From Paraburkholderia eburnea (GTDB taxonomy: Bacteria; Pseudomonadota; Gammaproteobacteria; Burkholderiales; Burkholderiaceae): a stretch of DNA of 64,000 nucleotides. Location: NCBI RefSeq assembly GCF_002917095.1, contig NZ_PQGA01000013.1, positions 62,001 through 126,000 of the forward strand, given 5' to 3'. The position numbers and the translations under genes were made by a program. A model generated the notes under the pieces. That model was not told where the DNA came from, ran no database searches, and saw nothing but the letters and a program-made list of their open reading frames with translations. Positions 1 to 7,651 of this stretch are shown one piece after another. Every line of letters begins with the position of its first letter. Position 1 is the stretch's first letter.

Positions 1-570
1 GGTGTGTTTGTTCTCGGCGCGCTGCTGCCGCTTTATCTAACGAGCTACCTGTCGCTCGATACCCAGAAAATGGGCCTTGTTGTCTCGGCTATCGGCTTCG
101 GCGGCTTTCTGGGGCAATTCGGTTTGCCCGGTCTTTCAGACCTCATCGGCCGCCGCCCGGCAAGCATCGTGGGCTTCGCCGGGACCACGGCGATGCTCTA
201 TATTTTTCGCGGTCTTGGACCTCAACCGCTTGCACTATTCGCAGTGCTCTTTGTCGCGTCGTTCTTCACGCTCGGCCTGGTTTCGCTGTTGTCCGGACCG
301 GTGGCGACCGAGGCTGCTCCCATCGGACTCGTCTCGACGTCAATTGGCGCAGTGGTTGGCGTAGGCGAAATCTTCGGCGGCGGCGTTGCGCCGGCGATGG
401 GAGGCTATGTCGCTGCTCACTTCGGTATCCAGAATATTCTGTGGTTGCCGATGTGCGCCGTCATCCTGGGCATCGCGGTCAGTATGCTTTTGAAGGAGAC
501 CGCGCCGGCCGTGCTGCAACGCCGTTCGGTCCTGCAACCCGAACTCACGGCAGGAGAGCAGCCCCGGTAA
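1..570 (+). CDS. MFS transporter, C-terminal part (gene starts before the window)
   Basis: The reading frame is open from the first base, so the beginning lies upstream and only the last 189 or so residues are visible. They are strongly hydrophobic and form about five to six membrane helices. A loop with GRRPAS, near visible residue 50, is the conserved cytoplasmic loop motif of major facilitator proteins. The tail after the last helix is short and polar. Its place just upstream of a LysR gene and a hydroquinone ring-cleavage operon suggests uptake or efflux of an aromatic compound in the inner membrane, as in the aromatic acid:proton symporter branch. The family assignment is firm and the substrate is inferred. 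Confidence 0.85.
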   Translation, partial: GVFVLGALLPLYLTSYLSLDTQKMGLVVSAIGFGGFLGQFGLPGLSDLIGRRPASIVGFAGTTAMLYIFRGLGPQPLALFAVLFVASFFTLGLVSLLSGPVATEAAPIGLVSTSIGAVVGVGEIFGGGVAPAMGGYVAAHFGIQNILWLPMCAVILGIAVSMLLKETAPAVLQRRSVLQPELTAGEQPR

Positions 571-738
571 TTCAGACGTGAATGCGGCTGCTACAGGTGC
601 AATCAGCAGGACAAACGCATACTCGTGCGCTCTATGTGCGATTGACAACAATTTAGTGACGGTGTGACGTCTTATGCATGACGCAGTGAGAAGTCCGGTC
701 CATATAAACTGTCATTTTGCTGACGGGAAGGGCGCGGT

Positions 739-1668
739 ATGGACCGGTTTCTGAGCATCGAGGCATTCGTGAGAGTGGCGGAGGCAAGCAGCTTTGCCGA
801 GGCGGCGAGACAACTGGGTGTGACGAGTTCGGTGGTGACGAACCGCATCCAGCAACTCGAGAAGTTCGTGAACGCGCCACTCTTCCATCGCAGCACGCGC
901 CACGTCCGGCTATCCGAGGTCGGCGAGGCCTTTTATCGCGAGTGTGCCGAGGTCGTAGGCCGCGTCAACGAATTGACCGACCAGATGCGCGAGCTTCGCG
1001 CGACGCCGACAGGGCGCTTGCGCATCCAGATGCTTCCAGGGTTCGCGCTTGGACATTTCGGCGCGCCGCTGGCCGAATTCAATCGACGCTATCCAGGCAT
1101 CCAGCTCGATGTCATCGTGAATGACCGCGTTGTCGATCCAGTCGAAGAGGGCTTCGATATCGCCTTCCAGATTTTCCCGCCAATTTCCGAATCGCTCATC
1201 GAACGTCGGCTATTTACCGTTCGGCGTCTATTCTGCGCGTCGCCAGCCTATATCGAGGAGCATGGTGCGCCACAGCATCCGCGTGACTTGCTGCAGCACA
1301 CAACTGCGCTTTATTCCGGATATCCCTCTCGAAATCGCTGGACGATGACGCACGGCAACGAGGTTGTTGAGATGGAACTGCCGGGCATGATTCGCTCGAA
1401 TTCAGTACATCTGCTAAAAGACTACGCGCTGACGGGCGGCGGCGTGGTGTGCCTGCCCACCCTGGTTGCGAGCGATGCGCTGGTGAAGGGCACACTGGTG
1501 CCTATCTTGACGGATTACGACCTCTCGCCACTGAGCTTTGCTGCTGTTTATCCCGCAACGCAGCGTCAGGCGCTAAAGGTGAAAGCACTCGTTGAATTCC
1601 TCGCCGAATATATCGGCAGTGAGCCGTCGTGGGATGTGCCGTTGCTTGAGCGCGGCTGGGTGAGGTAA
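739..1668 (+). CDS. LysR-family transcriptional regulator
   Basis: A 309-residue protein of the usual LysR length. Residues 1-60 form the winged helix-turn-helix (FLSIEAFVRVAEASSFAEAA, then SSVVTNRIQQLE), and about residues 90-295 form the inducer-binding domain. It lies 125 bp upstream of hapC on the same strand, not divergent as is common for LysR activators. The most economical reading is that it controls the hap operon, and an inverted repeat just before hapC is a candidate target. The ATG at 739 places MDRFLSIEAF at the N-terminus as expected for the family. The family is certain, and the target and inducer (perhaps hydroquinone or a ring-cleavage product) are inferred. Confidence 0.88.
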   Translation: MDRFLSIEAFVRVAEASSFAEAARQLGVTSSVVTNRIQQLEKFVNAPLFHRSTRHVRLSEVGEAFYRECAEVVGRVNELTDQMRELRATPTGRLRIQMLPGFALGHFGAPLAEFNRRYPGIQLDVIVNDRVVDPVEEGFDIAFQIFPPISESLIERRLFTVRRLFCASPAYIEEHGAPQHPRDLLQHTTALYSGYPSRNRWTMTHGNEVVEMELPGMIRSNSVHLLKDYALTGGGVVCLPTLVASDALVKGTLVPILTDYDLSPLSFAAVYPATQRQALKVKALVEFLAEYIGSEPSWDVPLLERGWVR

Positions 1669-1756
1669 GCCGCGAATCAGGCAGTGGATTATTCGGGAAT
1701 CGCAAATGCCGTAGTCGCTCTCTGCCAGGTTGTTGCTGCCGTTCCTTGCCCCTAAA

Positions 1757-1780
1757 GTTGAACTTAACTAGCAGTTCAAC
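1757..1780. promoter_or_regulatory. Inverted repeat at the hapC promoter/leader, candidate operator
   Basis: GTTGAAC (1757-1763) and GTTCAAC (1774-1780) are perfect inverted copies separated by 10 bp. A possible sigma70 promoter precedes them: TTGTTG at 1730-1735 and TAAAGT at 1753-1758 with a 17-bp spacer, which would put the start of transcription inside the repeat. The ribosome-binding site AGGAGA follows at 1783. It could be an operator or an mRNA hairpin. The repeat is plain in the sequence, while its function is inferred. Confidence 0.5.
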
Positions 1781-1793
1781 ACAGGAGACAGCA

Positions 1794-2288
1794 ATGACCG
1801 ACACGGCATTCCATACCGTCTTTGGCTCGCTCGATAGCTATAAAAAAGGCGACATCGAAATCACGAGCGGAAGCGCTCATCACTACGCCTTCTCGAATGT
1901 CTTCGAGGTGGCCTCCAGATCGGCACCCTACGAAAAGGTCGTCGCTGGCAAGAATCTCGAATACGTCATCGAAGTGCTGCGCACCGAAGGCGAGTCGCAA
2001 TGGTTCGCATGTGCCCACGACGAATTCACCATCCAGATGGATGGCGAAGTTCAGATCGAATTCATCAAGCTCGACACTCCCCCGAAGACCGGGCGCGGCA
2101 CCGTGAGCGCCGGCGCGCAGCCCGCTGGTCGCAAGATGGGCCGCGTCGTTCTGCGCAAGGGGCATCAGGCCCTGCTGCCCGCGGGCTGCGCGTATCGCTT
2201 TGTCGCAGGCAAACCGGGTGTCGCGCTGGTGCAGACCATTCTCGGTGAGCTGTCCGTGGAGAAATGGGCAGATATCTGCCTGCACTGA
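1794..2288 (+). CDS. hapC: Hydroquinone 1,2-dioxygenase, small subunit
   Basis: A 164-residue protein matching the small (about 18-19 kDa) subunit of the Fe(II)-dependent two-subunit hydroquinone dioxygenases (HapC/PnpC). In this family the large subunit carries the metal and the small subunit completes the heterotetramer, which opens hydroquinone to 4-hydroxymuconic semialdehyde. The protein has a cupin-like beta-rich pattern and no signal peptide, so it is cytoplasmic. I chose the ATG at 1794 because AGGAGA lies 6 bases upstream; an earlier in-frame start would run through the operator repeat. The gene is first in an operon whose order (small subunit, large subunit, dehydrogenase, reductase, intradiol enzyme, YciI, Rieske) equals hapCDEFGHI of Pseudomonas fluorescens ACB as I recall it. 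Confidence 0.87.
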   Translation: MTDTAFHTVFGSLDSYKKGDIEITSGSAHHYAFSNVFEVASRSAPYEKVVAGKNLEYVIEVLRTEGESQWFACAHDEFTIQMDGEVQIEFIKLDTPPKTGRGTVSAGAQPAGRKMGRVVLRKGHQALLPAGCAYRFVAGKPGVALVQTILGELSVEKWADICLH

Positions 2289-2330
2289 CGCTATCTGCAG
2301 CGACCATTTGAATATCCCAGGAGACAAGCT

Positions 2331-3359
2331 ATGGCCACCCTCGACACCTTCGACACCCTCGACCATCCCGTAGATTTTGCGGCAGATATGGTGCGCTCCA
2401 CTGAGCCCGATGCCGTTACCGGCTACCGCCGCTTCCATCTCGGCGAATTTGAGTTCCAGCGCGATGAATACTTCGTGAAAATCAGCTGGCCGGCAAAAGG
2501 CCAGACCCGTACGCATGCTGTGCCCGCAGACGCTTTCCTGCGCGCGATGATGCGGGACGTGGCGTGGGGCTTCTTCTATGGCTGGGTTAATTTCGACCAC
2601 GTGTTCGGCACGCGCAACCACTATGGAAAGGTCGATGTGTACGCAGGCACGTTCAACGGCATCCTGAAGGAAGCGGGCGTCGATTACACCGAGACGTTCG
2701 AAACGCCGACCATCATGGCAACGTTCAAGGCCATGTTGCACGACTGGACGAACGAAGGCTTCGACCCGTTCGCCGCTCCGGAAGAAACCGGCTCGGCGTT
2801 CGGCCGCAAGCATGGCGAGAACGACGCGGCCATCGAACGCACGCGCATCGCGACGCGCCGTATGCCGGGTCTGGAAGGCGACTCGCCGCTGCGTGACGAC
2901 CTGCCGGTCAATCGCGCATTCCTCGACGTCGCGCAAGACGAGCCGGAAGTGCATGTCGAACCGGGCTTCGAGGGCGAGCTTCATGCGTTCAACCTCTTCA
3001 AATACCTCTCGCGTTCGGATGTGACGTGGAATCCGTCGGTGACGTCTGTGTGCGGCCTCAGCCTGTTCTGTCCGACGACCGAAGAATTCATCCTGCCGGT
3101 CTTCCACGGCAACGACCGTGTCGAATGGTTCCTGCAGCTCTCCGACGAAATCGTCTGGGATATCGGCGACAAGAACACCGGCGCGCCGCGGGCTCGCGTC
3201 ACCATGCGTGCCGGCGACATCTGCGCGATGCCCGCCGATATCCGGCATCAGGGCTACTCGACCAAGCGCTCGATGCTGCTGGTCTGGGAAAACGCCACGC
3301 CGAACCTGCCGCAGCGTTATGAGAGCGGCGAACTCGCACCGTATCCCATCGAGTTCTGA
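2331..3359 (+). CDS. hapD: Hydroquinone 1,2-dioxygenase, large catalytic subunit
   Basis: A 342-residue protein of the length expected for the large subunit (about 38 kDa) of type II hydroquinone dioxygenase. The metal site is visible: HGNDRVE places His259, Asn261 and Glu265 in an H-x-N-x3-E pattern, and His306 follows in DIRHQGY. These correspond, with a constant shift of three, to the iron ligands His256, Asn258, Glu262 and His303 that I recall for PnpCD of Pseudomonas sp. WBC-3. The reaction is oxygen-dependent 1,2-cleavage of hydroquinone. The start has a good AGGAG 7 bases upstream, and the gene follows hapC by 42 bp. The pairing with hapC and the complete ligand set make this assignment strong. 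Confidence 0.93.
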   Translation: MATLDTFDTLDHPVDFAADMVRSTEPDAVTGYRRFHLGEFEFQRDEYFVKISWPAKGQTRTHAVPADAFLRAMMRDVAWGFFYGWVNFDHVFGTRNHYGKVDVYAGTFNGILKEAGVDYTETFETPTIMATFKAMLHDWTNEGFDPFAAPEETGSAFGRKHGENDAAIERTRIATRRMPGLEGDSPLRDDLPVNRAFLDVAQDEPEVHVEPGFEGELHAFNLFKYLSRSDVTWNPSVTSVCGLSLFCPTTEEFILPVFHGNDRVEWFLQLSDEIVWDIGDKNTGAPRARVTMRAGDICAMPADIRHQGYSTKRSMLLVWENATPNLPQRYESGELAPYPIEF

Positions 3360-3391
3360 GCAGTGAGCCAGCCATAAATCAAGGAAGATTC

Positions 3392-4858
3392 ATGCAAACC
3401 CAACTCTTCATTGACGGGCGCTTCGTTGACGCCGTTGACCGCGGCACCATCGACGTGCTCAACCCGCACGACGGCTCGCTCATCACGAAAATCGCGGCAG
3501 CGAGCGCGGCTGATGTCGACCTCGCGGTCGAAGCCGCAACCCGCGCGTTTCCGAAATGGTCGGCGTTGCCGGCATCGGAACGCGGGCGGCTTCTATTGCG
3601 CCTGGCTGACGCTATCGAAGCGAATGCCGAGGAACTGGCGCAGCTCGAATCGCTCGATACCGGCCATCCGATTCGCGATTCGCGCTCGCTCGACGTGCCG
3701 CGTACCGCCGCGTGCTTCCGCTACTTCGGCGGCATGGCGGACAAGCTGCAGGGCTCGGTGATTCCAGTGGAAACGGGTTTCCTGAACTACGTGCAGCGCG
3801 CGCCTGTCGGTGTCGTGGGCCAGATTGTTCCGTGGAACTTTCCTCTGATGTTCACGAGCTGGAAGATGGGGCCGGCGCTCGCCGCAGGCAACACGGTGGT
3901 GCTCAAGCCATCGGAAATCACGCCGCTCTCAACGTTGCGCATCGTCGAACTCATGGCTGAGGTCGGTTTCCCTGAAGGCGTGGTGAATATCGTCCCGGGA
4001 TACGGCCACACCGCTGGTCAGCGGCTCGCCGAACATCCCGGCGTAGGGAAAATCGCATTCACGGGTTCGACCGCAACCGGGCGCCGGATTGTCGAAGCGT
4101 CGCAGGGCAATCTGAAGCGCGTGCAGCTGGAACTCGGCGGCAAGGGCGCCAATATCGTGTTCGACGATGCCAACCTCGACGCTGCCATCAACGGGGCCGC
4201 GTGGGCCATCTTCCACAACCAGGGGCAGGCATGTATCGCAGGCTCGCGTCTTGTCCTGCACGAACGCATCGCGGACGAGTTCCTCGAACGTTTCGTTTCA
4301 CTGGCATCGTCCATCCGCGTCGGCAATCCGCTCGACCCCGATGCCGAAATGGGGCCGCTGACGTCGAAGCAGCATCTGGACCGCGTGCTGACATTCGTCA
4401 ACGTGGCGCGCGAACAGGGCGGTCGTGTACTCACCGGCGGCAGCGCCCCGCAGGATAGCGCGTTGGCCAAGGGTTACTACGTCCGTCCGACGGTCATCGA
4501 AGCGAAGAGCGCGTCCGACCGTATCGCGCAGGAAGAAGTATTCGGCCCGTTCGTCACGGTGCTGCGCTTCGGCAGTGATGAAGAAGCGCTGGCGATCGCG
4601 AACTCGACCGAATATGGGCTGGGCAGCGGCCTCTGGACACGTGACCTTTCGCGCGCGCACAAGACCGCGTCACAAATCAACGCCGGTATGTGCTGGATTA
4701 ACTGCTATAAGCGCGTGAATCCCGGTAGCCCTTTCGGTGGTGTCGGCAAGTCGGGATACGGCCGCGAAATGGGCTTTGAAGCGATGCACGATTACACAGA
4801 AGCGCGTTCGGTGTGGGTCAACGTCGACGGTAACGTGCCGCCGCACTTCAAGCGCTGA
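3392..4858 (+). CDS. hapE: 4-hydroxymuconic semialdehyde dehydrogenase
   Basis: A 488-residue NAD(P)-dependent aldehyde dehydrogenase. The cofactor loop FTGSTATG is near residue 225, the general base Glu247 lies in ELGGKGAN, and the nucleophile Cys281 lies in GQACIAGSR. The 34-residue Glu-Cys spacing is that of active enzymes. In the hap pathway it oxidises 4-hydroxymuconic semialdehyde to maleylacetate. The gene starts 32 bp after hapD with AAGGAAG as ribosome-binding site and ends 7 bp before hapF. The fold alone would fit many aldehyde substrates, so the specific call rests on operon position. Confidence 0.92.
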   Translation: MQTQLFIDGRFVDAVDRGTIDVLNPHDGSLITKIAAASAADVDLAVEAATRAFPKWSALPASERGRLLLRLADAIEANAEELAQLESLDTGHPIRDSRSLDVPRTAACFRYFGGMADKLQGSVIPVETGFLNYVQRAPVGVVGQIVPWNFPLMFTSWKMGPALAAGNTVVLKPSEITPLSTLRIVELMAEVGFPEGVVNIVPGYGHTAGQRLAEHPGVGKIAFTGSTATGRRIVEASQGNLKRVQLELGGKGANIVFDDANLDAAINGAAWAIFHNQGQACIAGSRLVLHERIADEFLERFVSLASSIRVGNPLDPDAEMGPLTSKQHLDRVLTFVNVAREQGGRVLTGGSAPQDSALAKGYYVRPTVIEAKSASDRIAQEEVFGPFVTVLRFGSDEEALAIANSTEYGLGSGLWTRDLSRAHKTASQINAGMCWINCYKRVNPGSPFGGVGKSGYGREMGFEAMHDYTEARSVWVNVDGNVPPHFKR

Positions 4859-4865
4859 GGTCTCC

Positions 4866-5933
4866 ATGGAGCGCTTTGTCTATCAGGGAACCCCTTCGCG
4901 TGTCGTTTTCGGATGGGGTGCGCTCGCGAAGCTGCCGGACGAGTTGACGAAACTCGACGCCCGGCGGGCGCTTATCCTGTCAACGCCTGAGCAGCGCCAT
5001 CTTGCCGGGCAGGTGAAGGACGTACTCGGGGAGCGCGCGGCCGGCGTTTGCGCCGAGGCTGTCATGCACGTCCCGGTGGAGGTGGCCCGCGCGGCGCGCG
5101 AGACGGCGCGCGAACTGGATGCGGACTGCTGCATCGCGATTGGTGGCGGGTCCACCATCGGACTGGGCAAGGCAATCGCACTCGAATCGTCCCTGCCCAT
5201 CCTCGCGGTGCCGACGACCTATGCCGGTTCCGAGATGACGCCGATTTTTGGCCTCACGGAAGGCCGTCTGAAGCGCACGGGCCGCGATGCACGGGTGTTG
5301 CCGCGCACAGTCCTCTATGACCCGTCCTTGACGTTGTCGCTCCCGGCAAGTATCTCGGCGGCCTCCGGCGTCAACGCATTGGCGCACGCGGTCGAGGCAC
5401 TCTACGCTGAAGACGCAAATCCAGTCATCAGCCTGATGGCCGAGGAATCCATCCGTGCGCTGGGTGAAGCGCTGCCGGTCATCGTAAGCGTGCCCGACGA
5501 CCGCGAGATGCGTAGCCGGGCGTTGTACGGCGCCTGGCTCGCAGGAACGTGTCTCGGCGCCGTCAGCATGGCGATACACCACAAGCTATGCCATACCCTG
5601 GGCGGCACATTCAATCTGCCGCACGCGCAGACACACGCGGCGATGTTGCCTCATACCGCGCACTACAACCACGCTGCCGCGCCCGAGGCGCTGCGCCGGG
5701 TCGCACGCGCGCTGGGCGGCAGCGAAGCGGCGCAGGCCGGTCCGTTGCTGTTCAAGCTGAACGAAAAGCTCGGCCTCTCCGGGGCGCTCGCAGATATCGG
5801 CATGCCGCAGGACGGTCTCGACGAGGCAGCGGATATTGCCTGCAAGAACCCCTATGCAAATCCGCGGCCGATTGAGCGCGCGGCGATTCGTGAGCTGCTG
5901 CAGGACGCGTGGGAAGGGCGCGCGCCGCACTAG
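4866..5933 (+). CDS. hapF: Maleylacetate reductase
   Basis: A 355-residue iron-containing alcohol dehydrogenase-like protein. The nucleotide-binding GGGSTIGLGKA lies near residue 95, and the C-terminal half is rich in the histidines typical of the family (for example HHKLCHTLGG and HAQTHA). Maleylacetate reductase makes beta-ketoadipate from maleylacetate with NAD(P)H, the last pathway-specific step before central metabolism. The open frame extends further upstream into hapE, but the ATG at 4866, followed by MERFVYQGTPSRVVFG, is the family's normal N-terminus and lies 7 bp after the hapE stop, so translational coupling is likely. Confidence 0.92.
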   Translation: MERFVYQGTPSRVVFGWGALAKLPDELTKLDARRALILSTPEQRHLAGQVKDVLGERAAGVCAEAVMHVPVEVARAARETARELDADCCIAIGGGSTIGLGKAIALESSLPILAVPTTYAGSEMTPIFGLTEGRLKRTGRDARVLPRTVLYDPSLTLSLPASISAASGVNALAHAVEALYAEDANPVISLMAEESIRALGEALPVIVSVPDDREMRSRALYGAWLAGTCLGAVSMAIHHKLCHTLGGTFNLPHAQTHAAMLPHTAHYNHAAAPEALRRVARALGGSEAAQAGPLLFKLNEKLGLSGALADIGMPQDGLDEAADIACKNPYANPRPIERAAIRELLQDAWEGRAPH

Positions 5934-5960
5934 GCGCTCGCCAGGCAGCCACGAGCATAA

Positions 5961-6845
5961 ATGGAGACAGAGGTGACCACCGAACACGACGATAGCAACG
6001 CGAGGCTGACCGAGCAGGTTGTTGCCAGCTTCGCCAGCACACCGGACGCGCGCCTGCGCACCTTGATGCAGAGCCTCGTGCGGCATCTCCATGCCTTTGT
6101 TCGCGAAACGGAGCCGACAGAAGCGGAGTGGATGTCCGCCATCCGCTTCCTTACCGAGACGGGAAAGATGTGCGACGACGTCGTGCGTCAGGAATTCATC
6201 CTGTTGTCGGACACGCTCGGCGTCTCCATGCTCGTCGACGCGATAAACCACCGGTTCGCGACCGGGTCGACGGACACGACCGTGTTTGGCCCGTTCTACA
6301 TCAAGGGCATGCCCGAGCGCGCGTACGGCGAGAACATGGCTTTTACTCCGGGCTCGCCCGTTGTCGTCCGTGGCCAGGTGCGGAGTACCGATGGAACGCC
6401 GATTGCCAACGCAGTGCTCGACGTATGGCAGACCGCTGAGAACGGCATGTACTCGGGGCAGGACATCGAGCAGCCGCACGGCAATCTGCGTGGCCGCTAC
6501 CGCACGGACGCCGAAGGGCGCTACGCAATCACGACGATTCTGCCCGTTAGCTATCCGATTCCAACGGATGGTCCAGTCGGCAAGATGCTCGACGCGACAG
6601 GCCGGCATCCGTGGCGGCCCGCGCATCTGCATTTCATGATTGATGCGCCCGGACATCGAACGCTCGTAACGCATCTGTTCGACAAAGACGACAAGTATCT
6701 TGAGTCGGATGCGGTTTTCGGGGTCAAGCCTTCGCTGATGGTTTCTTACCGCGAGCGCCCGGCGGACGATGAACTCGCGCGTCGTTTTAACCTGCGTGGT
6801 CCGTATCGCGAGGCGAATTACGACTTCGTGCTTGACCGGAGCTGA
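5961..6845 (+). CDS. hapG: Hydroxyquinol 1,2-dioxygenase (intradiol)
   Basis: A 294-residue intradiol ring-cleavage dioxygenase with an N-terminal helical dimerisation region (1-100) and a beta-sandwich catalytic domain. Fe(III) ligands fit NGMYSGQ (Tyr), PVSYPIP (Tyr) and RPAHLHF (two His). The reaction converts hydroxyquinol to maleylacetate, so HapG would feed hydroxylated hydroquinone into the same reductase. Two starts are possible: ATG 5961 has a poor ribosome-binding site, while GTG 5973 has GGAG 6 bases upstream and would remove four residues. The gene ends 3 bp before hapH. The intradiol family is certain and hydroxyquinol is the most likely substrate. Confidence 0.9.
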   Translation: METEVTTEHDDSNARLTEQVVASFASTPDARLRTLMQSLVRHLHAFVRETEPTEAEWMSAIRFLTETGKMCDDVVRQEFILLSDTLGVSMLVDAINHRFATGSTDTTVFGPFYIKGMPERAYGENMAFTPGSPVVVRGQVRSTDGTPIANAVLDVWQTAENGMYSGQDIEQPHGNLRGRYRTDAEGRYAITTILPVSYPIPTDGPVGKMLDATGRHPWRPAHLHFMIDAPGHRTLVTHLFDKDDKYLESDAVFGVKPSLMVSYRERPADDELARRFNLRGPYREANYDFVLDRS

Positions 6846-6848
6846 ATC

Positions 6849-7160
6849 ATGCGTCGCTATTTCGCAGTCTTTGCCACCGACAAGCCGGACATGCGCGAGG
6901 TCCGTGAGCGTGTGCGGCCCAGCCATCGGACTTACTTGCGCAGTGCGTCCCAGCACGGCGTCTTCGTACGCCTGGGCGGCCCCACGCTGGCACCCCTGTG
7001 CAATGCGATGAACGGCACGCTTCTCGTCGTAGAAGCGGACGACATCGATGCGGTAATGCGGTTCGTTGGAGAGGATCCGTACATGAAAGAAGGCTTGTTC
7101 TCGCGAGTCGAGGTTCGACCGTGGGATTGGAGCGTCGGAAATCCTGAGCAGCGGGTCTAG
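6849..7160 (+). CDS. hapH: YciI-family protein
   Basis: A 103-residue small cytoplasmic protein of the YciI family (ferredoxin-like alpha/beta fold; members related to muconolactone isomerase and dechlorinating enzymes). The N-terminus MRRYFAVFATDKPD and a central conserved RPSHRTYL with a histidine fit the family. An equivalent gene occupies the same position (hapH) in the Pseudomonas fluorescens ACB cluster, where as far as I know its function was not shown. Coupling to hapG (3-bp gap) and hapI argues for a role in handling a reactive pathway intermediate, which is inference. Confidence 0.82.
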   Translation: MRRYFAVFATDKPDMREVRERVRPSHRTYLRSASQHGVFVRLGGPTLAPLCNAMNGTLLVVEADDIDAVMRFVGEDPYMKEGLFSRVEVRPWDWSVGNPEQRV

Positions 7161-7162
7161 TG

Positions 7163-7498
7163 ATGAGCGCAAGTCAGCTATGTCGCCTCGACGAAGTGCC
7201 CGACGGCGGTGCTCGCGTAATCGACGAGGAATCAGCAGGCCGCCCCATCGTCGTTGTCAGGCGAGGCGATAAGGTATGGGCCTACGTCAATCGTTGCCCC
7301 CATTTCTCCGTAGCCCTGGATTTTGTCCCGGGAAACGTCTCCTGCTATCGGTCTCAGGTTCTGATGTGTGCTCACCATAGTGCGCTGTTCAGGTTTGACG
7401 ATGGAAAGTGCATTGACGGGCCATGCAGGGGGGCGTCCCTGGATGCCGTTCAAGTGGAAATTGACTCCGATGCATGGGTCGTTTTCGTCAAAGCTTGA
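7163..7498 (+). CDS. hapI: Rieske-type [2Fe-2S] ferredoxin
   Basis: A 111-residue protein with a Rieske cluster-binding pair: CPH near residue 45 and CAHH near residue 70, the C-x-H and C-x2-H half motifs. It is cytoplasmic, with no transmembrane segment. The equivalent hapI in Pseudomonas was described as a [2Fe-2S] ferredoxin. Small ferredoxins beside extradiol dioxygenases often reduce an over-oxidised active-site iron, so reactivation of HapD is a reasonable inferred role. GTG at 7160 overlaps the hapH stop; I prefer ATG at 7163. It ends the catabolic part of the operon, before a palindrome and a porin gene. Confidence 0.88.
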   Translation: MSASQLCRLDEVPDGGARVIDEESAGRPIVVVRRGDKVWAYVNRCPHFSVALDFVPGNVSCYRSQVLMCAHHSALFRFDDGKCIDGPCRGASLDAVQVEIDSDAWVVFVKA

Positions 7499-7532
7499 GA
7501 AAAGCTATCTAATTTGAAGCGTTGTAGCAGGG

Positions 7533-7553
7533 TGACCGCTGATATCGGTCACT
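7533..7553. promoter_or_regulatory. Perfect inverted repeat between hapI and the porin gene
   Basis: GTGACCG (7533-7539) and CGGTCAC (7547-7553) are perfect inverted copies around a 7-bp centre. The repeat lies 35 bp after hapI and about 100 bp before the porin start. No T-tract follows, only TCTCTCTC, so a simple intrinsic terminator is unlikely. An operator, or an mRNA hairpin separating porin expression from hap expression, would fit. The repeat is seen directly and the role is inferred. Confidence 0.45.
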
Positions 7554-7651
7554 CTCTCTCCGCATGTGATGAGGATTGCAGTGCGGCTATGTTGGCAAAA
7601 AATGATAAGTATAACGAAGTATGTAAGATCGTAAAACGACGGAGACAAAAG

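Noticed and set aside
1776..3248. Long minus-strand open frame (490 codons) opposite hapC and hapD
   Set aside because: It mirrors the codon-position GC bias of the real genes, has no recognisable domain and spans two well-supported plus-strand genes.
5586..7172. Minus-strand open frame of 528 codons opposite hapF, hapG and hapH
   Set aside because: Antisense shadow of three operon genes; no family resemblance.
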